Source of the DNA: a virus | Strand: one strand, 5' to 3' | Virus record (IMG/VR): IMGVR_UViG_3300025815_000137 | Location: 1-21,605 of that record | Length of the DNA: 21,605 nucleotides | In this document: one piece after another, positions 7,033-14,124 of the stretch | Layout of the letters: each line of letters starts with the position of its first letter | Numbering within the stretch: position 1 is the stretch's first letter | Notes under the pieces: model-generated | What the model was told of the DNA's origin: nothing | The model's input: only the letters and a program-made list of their open reading frames with translations | Databases searched by the model: none | Made by a program: the position numbers and the translations under genes

Positions 7033-8261
7033 TATGCAAATCCACTTGGTGCCGCAGCGAAATCACTTCTTGTCTTACTGGTAACTTCAGTAATAGATAG
7101 AGATAATGCTATGGAAGTTGGAGCGCCCGATTTAAAGAAGAAAGGAGCGCCTGATGCTGAATAGTCTACAGTAATGTCAGTTATAACACTTTCAAAAACA
7201 GGAAATATAATCAATCCATTTGGAGATCTTATATCAAATCTCGATAAACGAGCAGGATATCTGACAATATTGAGAATAGGATCGACAAGATCTGGGTGAG
7301 CAGCTTCTTTTAAAATCTGAATGATTTGAAATATAGCTTTAGAGCCAGATTCAGAATCGGCATACAACTTCCATCTAAAATTAAAAGATCTTGGCATAAC
7401 ACCGGAAAACTGTTGAACCATGCTGTTGTTGAACGCCGTATCAAAGTTTCCCACCCCTGCCATGTTTCCGAGAGCGCCAAGAAAGTTAGCAACGTTTCCC
7501 TTTTTCTCATAAAAACTTTTCATATCAGCAAAAGTTTCTTTCATTTGAGTGATCATAGAGTTATTTGGACTTCCCGTTTCAGCAACGTTTCTCAATGAAG
7601 TTGCAACAGCATTCATCATTGCATCTTGAATAGCCATGCCCTGACCTTTGTGTTTACTCTCATAACTGATGTTCATGTTTTCTTGCAAATTATCGGGAGT
7701 TGGCAATCCTATTGTTCCGCCCGATGCACTAACACCTGCGGATCCACCGCCACCTCCAGCGCCTCCTCCACCAAAACCTGTTCCTCTAAGAGACGGACTA
7801 TCTATTCTGCTTAAACCCGTGGAAAAATTCTGGCTAACACCCTGCTGGAATGCTGCTGCACCTTCCTGTCTATTTGCTGAAAAAGCAGTTTGACTACTTA
7901 TATTTTGAAGTTTTTTCAAAAATTCTTCAGTTGTAAAGCCAATATCATCCTTATCTGGTGAATAATGTTCCCTAACACAAATGACAGAATCACCATTTAT
8001 TCTACCTTCATCAAATCTTTCAACGGCACCTCTTGCATCAATAACATTTGTCGTCTTTCTTCGATTTCTGTTTGCCAGTTTATTTCTATAAGCCTGAGAA
8101 GATTTTTTCTTTTTGATGCCAGTTCCACCAATACCAAAGTTTCCGCCATTTTGCTTAACAAGATGTTGATGGTTTTGCCTTATTGACCTTTCATAGTTAG
8201 ACATCCCAAGTCCTTGTCTTGACTTAGCGCTTATTTGTGGAAGTGATGCAAAATCTACCAT
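7032..8261 (-). CDS. 48: Baseplate tail-tube cap protein gp48
   Basis: This 409-residue protein is the gp48-like protein that caps the baseplate hub and nucleates tail-tube growth (T4: 364 aa). The C-terminal third (about 285-400) is the conserved part: MPRSFNFRWKLYADSESGSKAIFQIIQILKEAAHP, NIVRYPARLSRFDI, FPVFESVITDITVDYSASGAPFFF and APTSIALSLSITEVTSKTR, ending in the gp48 pattern of NGAPxxIxLxLxFxE. The N-terminal half is unusual: a basic patch (about 50-70) and a very Gly-rich linker (about 160-182). It is the first gene of the minus-strand baseplate operon, with AGGA 6 nt before the ATG and only 23 nt to the divergent gp4 gene. Confidence 0.85.
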   Translation of the reverse strand: MVDFASLPQISAKSRQGLGMSNYERSIRQNHQHLVKQNGGNFGIGGTGIKKKKSSQAYRNKLANRNRRKTTNVIDARGAVERFDEGRINGDSVICVREHYSPDKDDIGFTTEEFLKKLQNISSQTAFSANRQEGAAAFQQGVSQNFSTGLSRIDSPSLRGTGFGGGGAGGGGGSAGVSASGGTIGLPTPDNLQENMNISYESKHKGQGMAIQDAMMNAVATSLRNVAETGSPNNSMITQMKETFADMKSFYEKKGNVANFLGALGNMAGVGNFDTAFNNSMVQQFSGVMPRSFNFRWKLYADSESGSKAIFQIIQILKEAAHPDLVDPILNIVRYPARLSRFDIRSPNGLIIFPVFESVITDITVDYSASGAPFFFKSGAPTSIALSLSITEVTSKTRSDFAAAPSGFA

Positions 8262-8272
8262 TTTAAATCCTA

Positions 8273-8285
8273 CTAAATATTAATA
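8273..8285. promoter_or_regulatory. Candidate divergent late promoter between gp48 and gp4
   Basis: The 23-nt gap contains CTAAATA (8273-8279) and the self-complementary TATTAATA (8278-8285). TATTAATA differs by one base from the T4 late -10 box TATAAATA on both strands. Read on the minus strand it would start RNA about 10-17 nt before gp48, just upstream of its AGGA site. On the plus strand initiation would fall at or after the gp4 ATG, so gp4 would be leaderless or use another promoter inside gp48. This is inference from motif and position. Confidence 0.35.
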
Positions 8286-8722
8286 TGGCTGCTAAAAAAG
8301 GTTACTTTAAACCAAAAAACTACAAAAAATATAAAGGTGATCCAACTAACATTATTTATAGGAGTAGTTGGGAAAAAATGTTTATGGGCTATCTTGATAG
8401 CAACCCAAACGTTATCGAATGGTCATCAGAAGAATTTTTCATACCTTACAGAAGTCCTGTTGATGGGAAGACAAGAAGATATTTTCCTGATTTCTACGTC
8501 AAGAAAAAGAACAAGCAAGGTGGTGTTGATGTTTTGGTAATAGAAATAAAACCAAAGTACCAAACCGAAAAGCCAGAAAAAGTCAAAAAAGTAACTAGAC
8601 AATATGTAAATAAAGTTAAGACATATGCCATTAACGAATCCAAATGGAAGGCTGCTGAAAGCTTCTGTAAGGATAGAAAATGGCAGTTCCAAATCTTAAC
8701 GGAAAATGAACTAGGACTTTAA
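8285..8722 (+). CDS. 4: Head completion protein gp4 (nuclease-fold)
   Basis: This 145-residue protein is the T4 gp4 (formerly gp50/4) head completion protein, needed to make filled heads competent for tail joining. It keeps the PD-(D/E)XK nuclease layout: Glu30 in YRSSWEKMF, Asp69 in RRYFPDFYV and Glu87-x-Lys89 in VLVIEIKPK. The segment NVIEWSSEEFFIPYRSPVDGK is also typical of the family. The size matches T4 gp4 (150 aa). No strong ribosome site is visible before the ATG. It is the first plus-strand gene after the divergent gap and directly abuts gp2. T4 keeps genes 2, 4 and 53 together, and the same set is found here around the strand switch. Confidence 0.9.
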   Translation: MAAKKGYFKPKNYKKYKGDPTNIIYRSSWEKMFMGYLDSNPNVIEWSSEEFFIPYRSPVDGKTRRYFPDFYVKKKNKQGGVDVLVIEIKPKYQTEKPEKVKKVTRQYVNKVKTYAINESKWKAAESFCKDRKWQFQILTENELGL

Positions 8723-9385
8723 ATGGCTATAACACTAAATTCCTTCAAGGAAACAGTAGAAAAGGTTGTAGGTAAACGACCTAAAGACGTTTTTCATTCT
8801 ATTCTTCAAGAAGGTCTAGAACAAGAGATTGTTCCAGCAAGAACAAAAAGAGCCAGAGAATACTATCGTGGATTTGGTGCAATGGCTTTAGAAAGTTCTA
8901 AAGAAACAATTTTAAAAAATAGAGATAGAGTAGCCAAACTTCCTACTATCGGAAAAATGTATTTTTTTCAGTACTATCCCAAGATGATAAAGGAACTACC
9001 TTATCATGATAGACTACCGATGATATTTCCTATTGACACCATAAATAATGGAATAATGGGCATCAACCTACACTATTTGCCTCTTCAACCGAGAGCAGCT
9101 TTGATGGATGCACTTTATACTTTGTCAAGCGACAATACATATGATGATAAAACGAGATTGAGAATAAGCTATCAGATTCTGAAGGTTGCTTCGAAATTTA
9201 GTATGTTTAAGCCTTGTGTTAAAAAATACTTATTCAATCAACTTCAGTCTCCTCTTTATGAGGTTAGATCATACGAATGGGATATTGCTTTATTCTTACC
9301 TGTTGAAATGTTCGCCATTGGGACAGGAGCGCCTAGTTCAGGTGTTGCTGGAATTGCACAAAAAGATTCACTCGATAGGATTTAA
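8723..9385 (+). CDS. 2: DNA end protector gp2-like protein
   Basis: This 220-residue protein resembles the protein annotated as gp2 (protects packaged DNA ends from RecBCD and plugs the head) in T4-like cyanophages. The recognisable core is GKMYFFQYYPKMIKELPYHDRLPMIFPID (about 77-105), then NGIMGINLHYLP and RAALMDALYTLSSDNTYDDKTRLRISYQILK, and late in the protein SYEWDIALFLPVEMF. The N-terminal region is helical and basic, compatible with DNA contact. The ATG follows the gp4 stop without a gap, with AGGA 6 nt upstream. Adjacency to gp4 matches T4 synteny. The function is inherited from the T4 name and is less certain than the family membership. Confidence 0.7.
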   Translation: MAITLNSFKETVEKVVGKRPKDVFHSILQEGLEQEIVPARTKRAREYYRGFGAMALESSKETILKNRDRVAKLPTIGKMYFFQYYPKMIKELPYHDRLPMIFPIDTINNGIMGINLHYLPLQPRAALMDALYTLSSDNTYDDKTRLRISYQILKVASKFSMFKPCVKKYLFNQLQSPLYEVRSYEWDIALFLPVEMFAIGTGAPSSGVAGIAQKDSLDRI

Positions 9386-9386
9386 A

Positions 9387-10022
9387 ATGGGCTTTAGTAT
9401 AGAACAGTTTAAAGGAAGATTTAAGAACGACTTTGCAAAGGCAGCTTTGTTTGAAGTCTTCTTCTCAAGCTTTCCTGAATTGAGGTTTCAAGCCTCTTCT
9501 GGAACTTTACCCGGCTCTAGTGTAGTTACCGATACTTTTAGTAACGGACCCTACAGACCTTTGGAAAAAGCAGTTTCAAGATCATATGGTGGAGCAGGAT
9601 ACAGTTTTCTTTTGGACAATGAAGGAAGATGTTTATCCGCTCTCAACCAAATGCTTGATTCTATTGTAGATCCTAACGGATTTGTAGGACAGGGATCTGG
9701 CACAGCCGTTTCTATAACACACTACAATCAACAAGGCAGACCCATCACAATCTATACCCTGAACCAAGCATACATCGCTTCTGTCTCAGACGTATCACTT
9801 GATTGGGGCAATGGAGACGCTATTGCTACAGTATCGTGTGTGATTAAATACAGATCTTACTCGATGAGTGCATTTGGTGGAGGAAGTTTCCCATCAGCAT
9901 CATTCGGAGAACCCGGTTACGTTAATAAGATTCCGATGCCAGATGTAGTTCCTCCTATTACCGAAAGACCTAAAACAAGACCTCCAATTGGAACCGTTAG
10001 TACTGGACCACAGATTGATTAA
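9387..10022 (+). CDS. Tail-tube-fold protein, probably baseplate-tube initiator (gp54/gp19 type)
   Basis: This 211-residue protein has the tail-tube fold shared by T4 gp19, gp54 and Hcp. Supporting segments are FKNDFAKAALFEVFFSSFPE (the ARxNLFEV start), FQASSGTLPGSSV (the CxxAxLPG strand), RPLEKAVSRSYGGAGYSFLLDNEG (the tube insertion loop and beta strand), LDSIVDPNGFV (helix), then GRPITIYTLNQAYIASVSDVSLDWGNGDAIATVSCVIKYRSYSM. The C-terminus from about 180 is Pro-rich. The ATG at 9387 is preferred because AGGA lies 6 nt upstream; longer in-frame starts would run deep into gp2. The main tube gene normally lies beside sheath and portal genes, so this copy, close to gp48, gp53 and gp26, is more likely the gp54-like initiator. 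gp19 itself cannot be excluded. Confidence 0.72.
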   Translation: MGFSIEQFKGRFKNDFAKAALFEVFFSSFPELRFQASSGTLPGSSVVTDTFSNGPYRPLEKAVSRSYGGAGYSFLLDNEGRCLSALNQMLDSIVDPNGFVGQGSGTAVSITHYNQQGRPITIYTLNQAYIASVSDVSLDWGNGDAIATVSCVIKYRSYSMSAFGGGSFPSASFGEPGYVNKIPMPDVVPPITERPKTRPPIGTVSTGPQID

Positions 10023-10032
10023 AGGATGAAAA

Positions 10033-10722
10033 ATGTTACCACAAATTCAGACTGCTGTTTTTAAGACCAAAATCCCATCTTTAAACAGAGAAATATTAAT
10101 GAGACCATTTTTGGTCAAAGAAGAAAAAATTCTTTTGATGGCAAAACAGTCTGGCGAAAAAGATCAAATCTTTCTTGCTATCAAACAGGTAATTCAAAAT
10201 TGTGTTGTCGATGATTCTTTGGATATTAGTAGACTTCCTTACTACGATATCGAATACCTTTTTATCCAACTAAGAATCAACTCTGTTGGAGAATTCATCG
10301 AGATCGAAATTACAGATCCTGATACTGGTGAAAGGTGTCCTGCAACCGTAAATCTAGAGGACGTAAATATTATTTCGGGTGATGTTGTAGATAGAGTTAT
10401 TATCAATGACCACACAGCCTTGATTATGAAGTACCCGACTCTGGATGAAATTTCTAGGGTAACATCTGATAATGACGTTCAAGCATTTTTTGATACACTG
10501 AAATACTGCATCAAATCAGTATTCCACGAAGATCAAACATACGAATTTTACTCTTACAGTGATCATGAAAAGGAAGAGTTTGTTGATTCTCTTACCGTGA
10601 AAAACATTGAAGAGTGTAAGGATTGGATTGCCGCAATGCCTTCTGTCGAAGTTGAAGCAAAGTGGAAAGAAGGCAAAAAGAATAAATCTATGAAGTTGAA
10701 AGGGATCAACAATTTTTTTTAA
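10033..10722 (+). CDS. 26: Baseplate hub assembly chaperone gp26
   Basis: This 229-residue protein matches the T4 gp26 family (T4: 208 aa). Motifs are LNREILMRPFLVKEEKILLMAKQSGE (about 18-43), then QVIQNCVVDDSLDISRLPYYDIEYLFIQLRINSVGEFIEI, then KYPTLDEISRV. T4 gp26 is needed for hub assembly around the tape-measure protein gp29. The start has AGGA 6 nt upstream. The 3' end is striking: codons AAT-TTT-TTT-TAA form a T-TTT-TTT slippery heptamer immediately before the stop. The -1 frame is open from there through the gp51 gene, so a minor 290-residue gp26-gp51 fusion is likely. It would then play the G role, and the fusion the GT role, of tail assembly chaperones. Confidence 0.9.
   Translation: MLPQIQTAVFKTKIPSLNREILMRPFLVKEEKILLMAKQSGEKDQIFLAIKQVIQNCVVDDSLDISRLPYYDIEYLFIQLRINSVGEFIEIEITDPDTGERCPATVNLEDVNIISGDVVDRVIINDHTALIMKYPTLDEISRVTSDNDVQAFFDTLKYCIKSVFHEDQTYEFYSYSDHEKEEFVDSLTVKNIEECKDWIAAMPSVEVEAKWKEGKKNKSMKLKGINNFF
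10713..10719 (+). promoter_or_regulatory. Slippery heptamer for -1 frameshift, gp26 to gp51
   Basis: The sequence is T-TTT-TTT in the gp26 frame, inside an 8-T run (10713-10720), followed at once by TAA. A -1 slip lets both phenylalanine tRNAs re-pair perfectly and moves reading to TTA-ATA-CTG in the gp51 frame. A sequencing error in the T run is the main alternative. Confidence 0.75.
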
Positions 10723-10725
10723 TAC

Positions 10726-10783
10726 TGCTGGCTCATAACAACCTTAAAAATTACTACAAGCTAATTTTTAATATGGCCCAGCA
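10726..10783 (+). promoter_or_regulatory. Nested hairpin downstream of the slippery site
   Basis: An outer stem pairs TGCTGG (10726-10731) with CCAGCA (10778-10783). Inside it is a perfect 10-bp inverted repeat, TTAAAAATTA (10744-10753) and TAATTTTTAA (10762-10771), with an 8-nt loop. The outer stem begins 6 nt after the heptamer, the usual spacing for a frameshift-stimulating structure. It also buries the ATG of gp51 at 10773. Confidence 0.6.
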
Positions 10784-10904
10784 TCATGGATACAATATTT
10801 CTGATTTAGAAAATATGATTCCATTCGAAATGGAGTTATACTCTTCTATGCTAATTGACTATTTGGAGAAAAAGAAAAACGAACAGGAAATGGCTAGAGG
10901 CTAA
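10773..10904 (+). CDS. 51: Baseplate hub assembly protein gp51 (frameshift partner of gp26)
   Basis: This short gene encodes 43 residues if read from its own ATG, starting MAQHHGYNISDLENMIPFEM and ending EMARG. The segment SxxDLENMIPFExELY is the pattern I know for gp51-type hub assembly proteins of T4-like marine phages. No Shine-Dalgarno is visible before the ATG, and that ATG falls inside a predicted hairpin. The reading frame is open upstream without a stop through 10719, adding LILLAHNNLKNYYKLIFN. That added part looks like natural sequence of the same protein. Expression is thus probably mainly or only as the C-terminus of a gp26-gp51 fusion made by -1 frameshifting. Its stop overlaps the tape-measure ATG by one base (TAATG). 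Confidence 0.8.
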   Translation: MAQHHGYNISDLENMIPFEMELYSSMLIDYLEKKKNEQEMARG

Positions 10905-13111
10905 TGGCAGACACTTTAAATGGACACATACGAAACGATATTCCAAAAAATGCAACAAAGGCATCTATTCGTTATAAAAATCCGGGTGCTGCTTACCCCG
11001 ACATGTACTCCAAGATGTTTGGAGCAACTGAGTATGGAATAATTGGTGGAGATCATCCAATAGCCAAATTCGATACCTTTGAACAAGGTATCGCCGCAAA
11101 CATCTATAAATTTTTTCACAGTAAACATTTCGTAAATAAAACCTTTAAAGAAGCATTTACAACTTGGTCTGATAAACCAAAAAATGCTCCAAGATATTAT
11201 GAAGGCGTCAAAGGGATAACTGACACAACTGTCGTAGATCCAAGCATGATAAGAGACAAAGAATTAGTTTCTTCCCTTTGGTCACAAGTTTTAAAAGTAG
11301 AAACTGGTGATGAGCAAGGATATCCAGAAGTTCAAAGTGCATTTGAGCAAGGATACAAATTAGCAATGGATAAGGTTGAAGGAAATCCTTTAGAGTTTCC
11401 CGAAAAACCTTCTAACGAATCTTCTGAAGAGCAATATCCTACACTGAGTGAGAAATCTGAAGCAGTAAAGGAGGTTGTGGCCGGGGAATTTGTAAACCTC
11501 GCTGCAAATATGTTTCCCGATAGGACTGTTGCTGCTATCACTAATTCTCTTCCTGCAAATATTGCAAGTTTACCATCGGCTTCTAAAATTTCAAGAGAAA
11601 TTCTGGAGTCAATACAATCCGGTGAAGGCGTTAAGTCATTTACTTCGGCTGTTGAAAAGATTGCTTCGGCGGAAACGCCTGTAGGCCGACTGACAGCTAT
11701 TGGTGATATTGCAACAGAATATGAAGCAGACATCAAAGCACTTTACCCTGACTTAGCAAGTATAGATTTCAAATCTGCTATTCCTGCCATCGTTGATATC
11801 GAAAATAAAACGGCAAGAGATAGAATTTTTTCTGTAGTAGAAATTGCAAATGATACTATTTTAGATAAACCTTTAAGTGACATTATTAAAAATATACCAA
11901 ACGAAACTGTTAGAACAACAATAGAAAGTTATATTCAAGAAGACGTTAAAAATATGTCTATAAAGGATCTTATAAAAGATCCTAGTAAAATACCTCAAAT
12001 TCCTGATTTTATTGACAAGGTACTTCCTGAAGGTTACAAAATAGGAAAAATAGATAATTATATAAAAGAACTTTTATCATCTGAAAATCCTCAAAAGCAA
12101 CAAGAAGCAATAAAGGGTCTGAAGGAAACAGCTTTAGGTGGTTTAATTGAAGAATATGGCATAGAGACTGCTTTAACTGGATCTTTAGAAGATATAGTAA
12201 AATCACCTTTAACGACAAAACTGTTGGGTGAGGAATATTCGGGTTTGGCATCAACAGTTATGACAGGTGAAAAATCTGACGTGAAAAAAGCCTTGACGGA
12301 TATAGGAGCATCAAAGCTTGCTGAATTTACACCATTAGAAGAAGACACATCAAAAACACTCATTGCTGGTGGCTCAGAAGAAGAAAACAAAAAGCTGAGA
12401 CGGGAAGTTGGTGGAATTGCATTAGACAGTTTCATCGAATCTAACCCAACACTTAAGGGAATTATAAACTGGTTCTCAGAAAATAAAGAAATCGTAACCC
12501 TTCTCGGAACAGCAGGTGCCTTTGCTGGATTAACATCATTAGTTGGCGGTGGAACTTTAGGAGGTTTTGCAACTGGCTTTGCAGGTATCACCGGAGCAAA
12601 AATGCTTTTAGGTGAAGAAGGTTTCAATGAATTTTCCGGAATGTTGAAAAAAGCTGCCTCCCCAGTCTTCGATATAGCTAGTAACCTTTTAGTTGAAACT
12701 GGCCTAAGTGAAGTTCCTCTTGTCGGTTCATTCTTGTCAGGAGCTTTAGACGTTGGTAGAGAAAATCCTTTAGCTGGTATTGCTGCTGTCGGTGGTAATT
12801 TTGGAACTGCTGCAGGTATTTTAGCAGCATCAAATATAGGGGAAATTAGTGATAAAACATCTTCTATTATAGAATCAATGTCAAAACAATTATTCCAAGA
12901 TACACAAATTCAGCCCGATCTTGCTGCTTCTGGCGGGGACGGTAAACTTATGGACGAACAAATGACAAGACCAACAAGCCCTACTGGTGTTAATTCAAGC
13001 TTGTCAGGAAGTCCCGGTGTTTCGTCACAAGCTGGGATGTTTCATGGTCTGTCACATCCAAATTATCAAGATTTTGGAAGAACTGGAATGGGTTCAGCGG
13101 CAGGAATATAA
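10904..13111 (+). CDS. Tape-measure-like tail protein with N-terminal lysozyme-like domain
   Basis: This 735-residue protein lies directly after the gp26/gp51 pair, where the tape-measure gene is expected (gp29 position; T4 gp29 is 590 aa). Residues about 20-140 resemble a muralytic-type domain found at the ends of phage tail proteins: ASIRYKNPGAAYPDMYSKMFGATEYG, then HPIAKFDTFEQGIAANIYKF, then TFKEAFTTWS. The middle (about 180-510) is long, mostly helical and low in aromatics. Hydrophobic Gly/Ala-rich stretches occur at about 530-570 and 622-645 and could insert into the host membrane on DNA ejection, as is common in tape measures. The C-terminus is Gly/Ser-rich. If the whole chain were extended helix at 1.5 A per residue, the tube would be at most about 110 nm. 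The gene ends at a strong terminator. The tape-measure role is inferred from position and composition. Confidence 0.68.
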   Translation: MADTLNGHIRNDIPKNATKASIRYKNPGAAYPDMYSKMFGATEYGIIGGDHPIAKFDTFEQGIAANIYKFFHSKHFVNKTFKEAFTTWSDKPKNAPRYYEGVKGITDTTVVDPSMIRDKELVSSLWSQVLKVETGDEQGYPEVQSAFEQGYKLAMDKVEGNPLEFPEKPSNESSEEQYPTLSEKSEAVKEVVAGEFVNLAANMFPDRTVAAITNSLPANIASLPSASKISREILESIQSGEGVKSFTSAVEKIASAETPVGRLTAIGDIATEYEADIKALYPDLASIDFKSAIPAIVDIENKTARDRIFSVVEIANDTILDKPLSDIIKNIPNETVRTTIESYIQEDVKNMSIKDLIKDPSKIPQIPDFIDKVLPEGYKIGKIDNYIKELLSSENPQKQQEAIKGLKETALGGLIEEYGIETALTGSLEDIVKSPLTTKLLGEEYSGLASTVMTGEKSDVKKALTDIGASKLAEFTPLEEDTSKTLIAGGSEEENKKLRREVGGIALDSFIESNPTLKGIINWFSENKEIVTLLGTAGAFAGLTSLVGGGTLGGFATGFAGITGAKMLLGEEGFNEFSGMLKKAASPVFDIASNLLVETGLSEVPLVGSFLSGALDVGRENPLAGIAAVGGNFGTAAGILAASNIGEISDKTSSIIESMSKQLFQDTQIQPDLAASGGDGKLMDEQMTRPTSPTGVNSSLSGSPGVSSQAGMFHGLSHPNYQDFGRTGMGSAAGI

Positions 13112-13115
13112 TTAC

Positions 13116-13146
13116 AAAAAAGGGGGCCGAAGCCCCCTTTTATTTT
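13116..13146. terminator. Bidirectional rho-independent terminator
   Basis: A perfect GGGGGC (13122-13127) / GCCCCC (13132-13137) stem with a CGAA loop is flanked by A6 on the left and TTTTATTTT on the right. It therefore works as an intrinsic terminator in both directions. It sits between the convergent tape-measure and gp32 genes and is by far the most GC-rich element nearby. Confidence 0.93.
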
Positions 13147-14077
13147 AGTCATCATCCATCAAGGATTTAAAGACTGAAAGATCATCGTCGTCATCATCGA
13201 CCGATGCCTTTGACTCAACATCAAACGGAATATCGTCATCAAGAAATTCTGCCGATGAAGTCTGCTTAACTGGCTCTGGTTTTGGTTGTGGCTTTGGTGT
13301 TGCAACACTAGGACCATCAAGACCAAGAACCTTGTTGAGCTTTTCTTTGAGTTCATCGTAAGACTTAAACTTATCAGGTGATACGATTTCAGCCAAAGAA
13401 TGCTGTTGCATGTAGATTTCTTCTAACTTGTCATCATCATCAAAAAGTGCAGATGGAGAGTCAAAAGTGGAATCATCATAATTCCAGTAGGTTCTACCAT
13501 CACCCTTTACGGTGCTAATTCTCATACGGAAATTGGCACCTTCCCACATATCAAAAACATTAACCTTTTCTTCGTCATCATAGACAGGCTTAAGTTTCTT
13601 AGCAATCATGTCATGGATCTTTTTACCATACTTGAAGAGGAAAACCTTCCCCTCATTTGCTGGATTAGCAGGATCCTTGACCACGTAGATATTTGAATAG
13701 TAGTTCAAATTTCTTTTTTGGTCTCTTGCTTGTTTTCTGTTGGGATGGTTATCACTATCAGTAGAATTCCAAAGCATAGAATTATATTCTGAGCAAGGAT
13801 CTGGTGTTCCTCTCCCCAAAGTTGTCAGGGAGTTTTCCACGTAGTAACCACCCGGACCCCGGAAAAAGTGACTGTACAGATGAACAACAGGAGAATCTTC
13901 CCCACTCGGTTCTGGAAGAAACCGAATGATGAATTGTCCGTTACCATCTTTTCCAACTGAAGGTTTCCAGTATTTCTCTTGATCTTCAGAGTAACCACCT
14001 TCATTTGCAGATTCCATCTTTTTGAGGAGGTTTTCCATACTGGATTTACGTTTTGATTTGAGTTCTTGTAAGCTCAT
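13145..14077 (-). CDS. 32: Single-stranded DNA-binding protein gp32
   Basis: This 310-residue protein is T4 gp32 (301 aa), the cooperative ssDNA-binding protein of replication, recombination and repair. The N-terminus has the KRKSS motif (residues 9-13; T4 KRKST) used for cooperativity. The core keeps GNGQFIIRFLPEP (45-57), SNIYVVKDPANPANEGKVFLFKYGKKI (128-154), WEGANFRMRI and DKFKSYDELKEKLNKVLG. The C-terminus is very acidic (DDDDDDLSVF...MDDD), the usual protein-interaction tail. The T4 zinc site (His64, Cys77, Cys87, Cys90) is not kept: His70 remains, but ENSLTTLGRGTPDPCSEYN has only one Cys (95). This is also my recollection for cyanophage gp32. A three-copy 10-nt repeat precedes the AGGAAAG ribosome site and may be an autoregulatory target. 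It is the last gene of the block, after gp33 and gp59. Confidence 0.95.
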   Translation of the reverse strand: MSLQELKSKRKSSMENLLKKMESANEGGYSEDQEKYWKPSVGKDGNGQFIIRFLPEPSGEDSPVVHLYSHFFRGPGGYYVENSLTTLGRGTPDPCSEYNSMLWNSTDSDNHPNRKQARDQKRNLNYYSNIYVVKDPANPANEGKVFLFKYGKKIHDMIAKKLKPVYDDEEKVNVFDMWEGANFRMRISTVKGDGRTYWNYDDSTFDSPSALFDDDDKLEEIYMQQHSLAEIVSPDKFKSYDELKEKLNKVLGLDGPSVATPKPQPKPEPVKQTSSAEFLDDDIPFDVESKASVDDDDDDLSVFKSLMDDD

Positions 14078-14090
14078 TATCTTTCCTTTT

Positions 14091-14123
14091 AGTGTCTTGT
14101 AGTGTCTTGTAGTGTCTTGTAGT
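14091..14123 (-). repeat. Three tandem 10-nt repeats in the gp32 leader, possible translational operator
   Basis: The plus strand has AGTGTCTTGT three times in tandem plus AGT. The gp32 mRNA therefore reads ACT followed by three ACAAGACACT units, directly before AAAAGGAAAGATA-ATG. The array fills most of the 47-nt gap between gp59 and gp32. The units have few self-pairing options. In T4, gp32 represses its own mRNA by binding cooperatively to unstructured leader RNA, so this array is a good candidate site. Confidence 0.6.
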
Positions 14124-14124
14124 T

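Noticed and set aside
8426-8692. Minus-strand frame with hydrophobic aromatic-rich sequence inside gp4
   Set aside because: Its Phe/Leu/Tyr-rich composition is what the complement of Lys/Glu-rich coding sequence gives. gp4 with its nuclease motifs is clearly the real gene.
9186-9386. Upstream extension of the tail-tube-fold gene
   Set aside because: The extension would overlap gp2 by 200 nt in another frame, while the ATG at 9387 has an ideal ribosome site and matches the family start.
10713-10720. T8 run as simple sequencing error
   Set aside because: It cannot be excluded from sequence alone, but the exact heptamer phase, the immediate stop, the hairpin spacing and the G/GT-like gene context make a programmed slip more likely.
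10744-10771. Perfect 10-bp inverted repeat as a transcription terminator after gp26
   Set aside because: The stem is A/T only and lies in an open reading frame leading into gp51 and the coupled tape-measure gene. A frameshift-related structure fits better.
13116-13146. GC-rich palindrome as an attachment site or origin
   Set aside because: Stem, tetraloop and flanking A and T runs between two convergent genes are fully explained by a bidirectional terminator.
14091-14123. Tandem repeats as a CRISPR array or recombination site
   Set aside because: Units are 10 nt with no spacers and total 33 nt. Position in the gp32 leader points to a translational role.
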